From positions 1 to 64,000 of the forward strand of contig JBDLTT010000046.1 of NCBI GenBank assembly GCA_039805725.1: 64,000 nt of DNA, given 5' to 3'. Below, in pieces: positions 62,022-64,000 of the stretch (positions are counted from its first letter, which is position 1; each line of letters starts with the position of its first letter). Origin of the DNA: Fluviibacter sp039805725 (lineage in GTDB: Bacteria > Pseudomonadota > Gammaproteobacteria > Burkholderiales > Rhodocyclaceae). A program made the position numbers and the translations under genes. The notes below the pieces were generated by a model, which saw only the letters and a list, made by a program, of their open reading frames with translations, did no database searches and was not told the DNA's origin.

Positions 62022-62917
62022 TGGCAGGCGGTGTCTCTGCGGCCTTTGAGGCCAAGTCGGTTAAAGGTAGCCAGAAAGTGAGCGATGCTACGCAGGAGTC
62101 CTCATGGGTTCGCCGGCTGTTGATCGGGGTGGGTCTGTGCTATTTCTTGCTTTTTTTGTTGCTGCCATTGGGTGCTGTTTTTGTCGAAGCGCTCCGTAAA
62201 GGTTGGGATGCTTACTTGGCGGCGCTGGTTGATCCAGATGCCTGGTCGGCGATCAAACTGACGTTGCTCATCGCTGTCGTGTCGGTACCGATGAACTTAG
62301 TCTTCGGCGTGGCGGCTGCGTGGGCAATCACTAAATTTCAGTTCCCGGGTAAACGTTTTCTAATCACATTGATCGATTTGCCGTTTTCGGTTTCACCTGT
62401 GATTGCCGGCCTGATTTTCGTGCTGGTCTTTGGCGCTCAGGGCTGGTTCGGTTCCTGGTTCATGGACAATGACATCAAGATTATTTTCGCTGTCCCCGGA
62501 ATTCTGCTGGCAACGATCTTTGTGACCTTTCCCTTTGTGGCGCGTGAACTGATCCCGCTGATGGAAGCGCAGGGCAAGGAAGAAGAGGAAGCGGCTATCG
62601 TGCTTGGCGCCCGGGGGTGGCAGGTGTTCCGATATGTCACACTCCCAAACATTTTATGGGGATTGATCTACGGTGTCGTGCTTTGTAACGCACGCGCTAT
62701 GGGTGAATTTGGCGCGGTGTCAGTGGTGTCGGGGCATATCCGTGGCGAAACGAACAGCATGCCGCTACATGTTGAAATTCTCTATAACGAGTACAACTTT
62801 GCCGCCGCCTTTGCGGTGGCATCGCTGCTTGCGGTGCTGGCATTAATTACCTTGCTGATTAAAACCTTTGTGGAATTGAAAGCCGCGCGGGTTAATGCTG
62901 ATTTGAAGGAAGACTGA
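62021..62917 (+). CDS. cysW: Sulfate/thiosulfate ABC permease CysW
   Basis: 298 residues, six membrane segments. EEEEAAIVLGARGWQVFRYV is the coupling loop and MGEFGAVSVVSGHI the family signature. The ATG overlaps the cysT stop by one base; GGGAGG lies seven to eight bases upstream. About 40 polar residues precede the first span, longer than many CysW. Confidence 0.94.
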   Translation: MAGGVSAAFEAKSVKGSQKVSDATQESSWVRRLLIGVGLCYFLLFLLLPLGAVFVEALRKGWDAYLAALVDPDAWSAIKLTLLIAVVSVPMNLVFGVAAAWAITKFQFPGKRFLITLIDLPFSVSPVIAGLIFVLVFGAQGWFGSWFMDNDIKIIFAVPGILLATIFVTFPFVARELIPLMEAQGKEEEEAAIVLGARGWQVFRYVTLPNILWGLIYGVVLCNARAMGEFGAVSVVSGHIRGETNSMPLHVEILYNEYNFAAAFAVASLLAVLALITLLIKTFVELKAARVNADLKED

Positions 62918-62919
62918 TT

Positions 62920-64000
62920 GTGAGTATCGAAGTCAAAAATATTGGCAAGAAGTTTGGTGCGTTTCAGGCTCTGAACAATGTCAGCCTGGAATTTCCAACC
63001 GGAAAGCTGGTCGCGCTCCTTGGGCCGTCGGGCTGCGGTAAAACGACTCTTTTACGCATTATTGCCGGACTTGAGAGCGCCGATTCGGGTCAGGTAATTT
63101 TGGATGGTGTAGACGCCTCGGATAGCCATGTTCGTGAGCGGCAGGTCGGCTTCGTTTTTCAACACTATGCGCTTTTCAAGCATATGACGGTTTTCGAGAA
63201 CGTGGCGTTTGGTCTACGGGTCAAACCCAGAAAAGAGCGTCCAAGCGAATCGCAGATTCGCGCGAAAGTGCATGAGTTGCTCAAGCTGGTACAGCTAGAC
63301 TGGCTGGCTGATCGTTTTCCATCGCAACTTTCGGGTGGACAACGTCAGCGGATTGCGCTGGCTCGGGCATTAGCGGTAGAACCCAAGGTGCTGCTGCTCG
63401 ACGAGCCCTTTGGCGCTCTCGACGCCAAAGTGCGTAAGGAACTCCGTCGTTGGCTACGCCGTTTGCACGATGAGATTCATGTCACGTCAATTTTCGTGAC
63501 GCACGATCAGGAAGAAGCGTTAGAAGTGGCCGATGAAGTGGTACTGATGAATCAGGGCAGGGTAGAACAAGTCGGGACCCCAGACGAAGTCTATGATCAC
63601 CCGGCCACGCCCTTTGTTTATAGCTTCTTGGGTTCGGTCAATCTATTCCATGGTCGTATCGAGGGTGATGTAGTCCATGTTGGTCCACACCAGCTGACCC
63701 ACGCCGGATCGACAGCGGATGATGGTTCCCAGGTGGTGGCTTTCGTTCGTCCACACGAGTTGACTATTTCAGCCGAGGCAGCATCGGGAGGTGTGCGTGC
63801 TGAAATCGAACGGATTTTGTCGATCGGCGCTTTTTCACGCGTCGAACTAATTGGGTTAGATGCTACCGGACAGCGCACTGACCATAACTATGAAGTGGAA
63901 ATGATGCGCTCGGAGCTTCTCTCGAAGCATGTCCGTCAGGGACAGGAGGTATATCTGGTCCCCAGAAACCTCCGCGTCTTCCAGGAGCCCGATTTCTCGA
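62920..64000 (+). CDS. cysA: Sulfate/thiosulfate ABC ATPase CysA (3' end cut by window)
   Basis: GTG 62920 opens SIEVKNIGKKFGAFQALNNV; no stop is reached by 64000 (360 codons), which is near the usual full length. Walker A GPSGCGKTT, signature LSGGQRQRIALARAL, Walker B VLLLDEPFGALD and switch THDQEEALEVAD are all present, followed by a TOBE-like C-terminal domain. Powers the CysTW importer; two bases after the cysW stop. Confidence 0.95.
   Translation, partial: MSIEVKNIGKKFGAFQALNNVSLEFPTGKLVALLGPSGCGKTTLLRIIAGLESADSGQVILDGVDASDSHVRERQVGFVFQHYALFKHMTVFENVAFGLRVKPRKERPSESQIRAKVHELLKLVQLDWLADRFPSQLSGGQRQRIALARALAVEPKVLLLDEPFGALDAKVRKELRRWLRRLHDEIHVTSIFVTHDQEEALEVADEVVLMNQGRVEQVGTPDEVYDHPATPFVYSFLGSVNLFHGRIEGDVVHVGPHQLTHAGSTADDGSQVVAFVRPHELTISAEAASGGVRAEIERILSIGAFSRVELIGLDATGQRTDHNYEVEMMRSELLSKHVRQGQEVYLVPRNLRVFQEPDFS

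Noticed and set aside
1..64000. Insertion sequences, prophage genes, CRISPR arrays, DNA uptake repeats
   Set aside because: I found no transposase or phage protein, no regularly spaced direct repeats and no short sequence recurring often enough to be an uptake signal.

Overview
The window reads as part of a betaproteobacterial chromosome (class is an inference; I do not name a genus). Two gene orders support this: mutL-miaA / purM / hda-HAD-pcnB-folK-panB-panC, and sodB-xseA / exbB-exbD-lpxK-Trm112-like-kdsB-adk. MutL carries the endonuclease motif that is missing from MutH-partnered gammaproteobacterial MutL. Coding density is high, many neighbours overlap by 4-11 nt, and I see no transposase, integrase, phage gene, CRISPR array, rRNA or complete tRNA.

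Layout. 0-4.4 kb: AldB-type aldehyde dehydrogenase with a DUF779 partner, PyrR, a second phosphoribosyltransferase, an unknown membrane protein and a lone type IV pilin. 4.4-16 kb: mostly minus strand; CYTH and CBS proteins, cobA (plus), panD, panC, panB, folK, pcnB, a HAD phosphatase, hda, purM (plus), miaA, mutL. 16-18.9 kb: dedA, purN, rsmB-like. 18.9-22.9 kb: an accessory stretch with a DUF3857/transglutaminase protein and five small unrecognised genes; the small genes are visibly AT-richer. 22.9-32.8 kb: AhpD-like, DUF2892, queG, WbuC-like cupin, tsaE, amiC, ribF-ileS-lspA-fkpB-ispH. 32.9-47 kb: a complete cbb3 oxidase locus (ccoI, ccoS, ccoNOQP, ccoG, ccoH) with uspA, an Fnr/Anr regulator, hemN, a DsbD_2/TauE-like protein and a second copper ATPase. 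47-58.9 kb: ppa, nadE, glnB, rluE-like, DUF192, ubiC, sodB, xseA, exbBD, lpxK, kdsB, adk and a PPi-PFK-family phosphofructokinase. 58.9-64 kb: sbp-cysP-cysT-cysW-cysA, an ABC importer with both a sulfate- and a thiosulfate-type binding protein; cysA runs off the window.

How it fits together. The 33-47 kb block makes a low-oxygen respiratory module: a high-affinity oxidase, copper delivery to it, oxygen-independent haem synthesis and the oxygen-sensing regulator. Two FNR-type sites lie in the 344-bp gap before ccoN. One sits at ccoN; the other lies upstream of a two-hairpin element ending in a strong intrinsic terminator, which I propose as an FNR-controlled small RNA. The longest non-coding gap (xseA-exbB, about 416 bp) holds three DnaA boxes within 35 bp next to AT-rich DNA. 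These two elements, the AT-rich islet and the mixed-signature phosphofructokinase are the best leads.
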